Below the pieces are notes generated by a model that was not told the origin of the DNA, did not search any database, and saw only the letters and a list, made by a program, of their open reading frames with translations. Made by a program: the position numbers and the translations under genes. A DNA stretch of 64,000 nucleotides from Symbiodinium natans (taxonomy: Eukaryota; Sar; Dinophyceae; Suessiales; Symbiodiniaceae): positions 564,025 through 628,024 of the forward strand of contig CAJNDS010000001.1 of the NCBI GenBank assembly GCA_905221605.1, read 5' to 3'. Positions within the stretch are counted from its first letter, which is position 1, and every line of letters starts with the position of its first letter. Of the stretch, positions 36,601 through 39,600 are shown piece after piece.

Positions 36601-39600
36601 AACCCTAAACCCTAAACCCTAAACCCTAAACCCTAAACCCGGGGGGGGGGGGGGGGGGGAAGAAGTGGTGGCGGACTCCTGCGGTTCATCCGAGCTCGGG
36701 GCTCCGTGGAGAGCACCAGGTCGGGCAGAACGAAGTCCGCCACGAGCTGGATTTTGTAGTTCGGGCCTCCCCTGGTGTTTAGGGTTTAGGGTTTAGGGTT
36801 TAGGGTTTAGGGTTTAGGGTTTAGGGTTTAGGGTTTAGGGTTTAGGGTTTAGGGTTTAGGGTTTAGCTCAGGGAGCCTTGCTGGTTGAGGTAGCAGTCCT
36901 TAATAGAGACTATACTGGGGGTACTATAATCCCTAAGGACTGTTAGTACAAGGGCTGATAAGGGAGAACATCCCAGGCTTAAACCCTAAACCCGTGGACT
37001 CGCAAGAATTTCCAGTGCCGCTCCTTTTCTTCGGGTACTTTTACTGGGCACCTGGGGACCTGGGAAAGAGGGACGGTGCTTGAACAAAAATTCTGGCTTC
37101 GGGTTTTAGGATTTTAGGCTTCCAATTTTAGGGTTTAGGGCTTAGGGCTTAGGGTTTCGGGCTTAGGTTTTCTGGTGCTCGGTAGGGAATGAGTGAGGTA
37201 CCCTATAGAATCCCTCCAAAGGGTATATGTAGGGCCGACACTCATTCCCTGCTATAGGAACCATCTGAAACTCCCCATCTTGCCAGGGGAATGCGGTGTT
37301 TATACCGGTCTCCAGAAGTCTTGCAACATGATCCCAAAAGCCCCAAAAAAATCCGAAGCACAACACCCCCATAAACCCTAAACCCTAAACCCTAAACCCT
37401 GAAACCTAAACCCTAAACCCTCAACCCTCAACCCTAAACCCTACACCCTAAACCATAAACCCTAAACCCTAACCCTGAACCCTAAACCCTAAACCCTAAA
37501 CCCTAAACCCTAAACCCGAGACCCTATAAACCCTAACCCGAAGCACGACGCCCCAAAGCCCTCAGCAGCACCTCACCGGCAAGTTCCACTCGAGCTCCAC
37601 GGTGCCTCACCAGGGGGCCCTGGACCCTTTCAAGCCCTGAAGACCCCAAATCCCGACAAACTGGGTTTAGGGTTCAGGGTTCAGGGTTCAGGGTTCAGGG
37701 TTTAGGGTTTAGGGCAACTGGGCTTAGGGCCCCACTTTTTTCCTGGGTTTTTTTCAGAATCTAGGCATGAAGGGAAGCTGGGCTTGAGATCTCGAGGTGT
37801 AGAGGTGTAGGGCTAGAAAGCTTGCCACTTCGAGCCTTCGCCCCCTGAGACTTCACCCTAAACCCTAAACCCTAAACCCTAAACCCTAAACCCTAAACCC
37901 TAAACCCTAAACCCTAAGAGTTCAGACCCCGGGGCCTTCCGGCTCATCGCGCCCACGCGTTGCCGAGACCTGGCAGCACCGGGAGCCACTTCCGACGCCT
38001 AACTGGGCTTAGGGGCGCGGGCTCGAACATCAGAGAGGTCTCACAGGAAGTCAAGGTGGACGTGGAGATTGTTCGGCTGCCAGTTCAGATTGGGAGCATG
38101 GGGTTTAGGGTTTGTGGTTTAGGGTTTAGGGCTAGGGTTTAGGCTATCGGGGTATATCGAGTACAAATCGGGTCACTGTGCACCTACCAAGCCGGGCCCA
38201 GGAAGCCAGCGACAAAGCCAGAAGCCGCGAAGCCCTACAGGCAATTCAACACCTATGGGGTTTTTCGAAGTTTAGGGTTCAGGGTTCAGGGTTTAGGGTA
38301 CAAAACGCGTCGGAACCTCTGCCTCCTCTCATGCGATGAAGCAAAAAGACAAAACAACAACGCCACCGCCTGAAGCCTGGCAGCCTGGCAGCCCGCTAAA
38401 CAGATTTTCTCAACTACTTGCGCCCACACCCTAGCCCCGTAAACCAGAGACTGCGCCCCTACGCAGTCTAAGGGCGCCTGGAGCATGAAGCTCTTCCCCT
38501 TCGCGAGCGGTTTGATAGACTCCGGCTCCACCTTAAGGACGGAAGTCTGGCTGAGGGTTGAGGTGTTTGGGGTTTCTAGGGTTTATCACAAACCTTCACC
38601 ACTGCGCCCTACGTTGCCCCTTGGTGATACCTTCTTCACTCAGCAGGGTTTAGGGGCTAAAGGGCTTAAGCGGTTTAGACGGTCAGCCGCCCGTGCCCCA
38701 AACCCTAAGGCGCGATAGGAAGCCTAAGGTGCAAGGGTCGTAAGGAGCCTGTGATGCACACTTCATGCGCTTGGGTTTAGGGCAGTGTTCATGATTTTGG
38801 GATCCGCGCAGTTCTGCAGAGTTCGCATAACTGCATTTGGGGGCTTACGAAAATAGGAGACCCCCCCAATATAGATCCCCAAATTAAGTACCCCTAATTT
38901 CGGAAGCCCCCATTTCGGTGACCCAACGGCTACGGCTTAGAAGATTTCCAGCTGATAGACATTCGAAGCAAGCCTTCACCTTTTAAACCCCGAAACGGTC
39001 TTCTAATTGCTTAGGGTTTAGGGTTTTAGGGTCTTTTTAGGCTCCTGTTCAGTTGCCCTTGAAGAGCCGACAAGAAGTCCTGAGGCCGTGACAAGGAAGC
39101 CGTTCTCTCGTAGGAGCTTCTTGTCCAGGAAGAGGGAGACCTCAAACTCCCACCGGGTTTAGGGTTTTAGGGTTTAGGGTTCAGGGTTCAGGGCTTAGGG
39201 TTTTGATCCACATCGTTCTTGGACTGCCATTCGCAACTTCCTGGGCCTGAATAAGACACTGGCTTTCTTACTTTTGGTTGGTGGGGAATGAGGGAAATAG
39301 GGCCCAAAATATACCCTTTAAGGGAAGATGTAGGGTACCTTATTCCACCATTCCCTACTAACCAACCGTAAGTCTTGGACTGCGTGCATGCATGTCGGCT
39401 GGGGAGCCATGACGCAAACTAAGGGTTTAGGGTTCAGGGTTCAGGGTTCAGGGTTTAGGGTTTAGGGTCTTGGGATCATCGCACGTCTGCTTCTGAGCCT
39501 CGCGCGGCCTCTGCGCAGCAGTTGTGGATGTTGATCTTGCGGGCACCTCAAGCAACGTTTGAGCTACATGTGTTTGGCCCGGATCGGAGAACTTTGGGAG

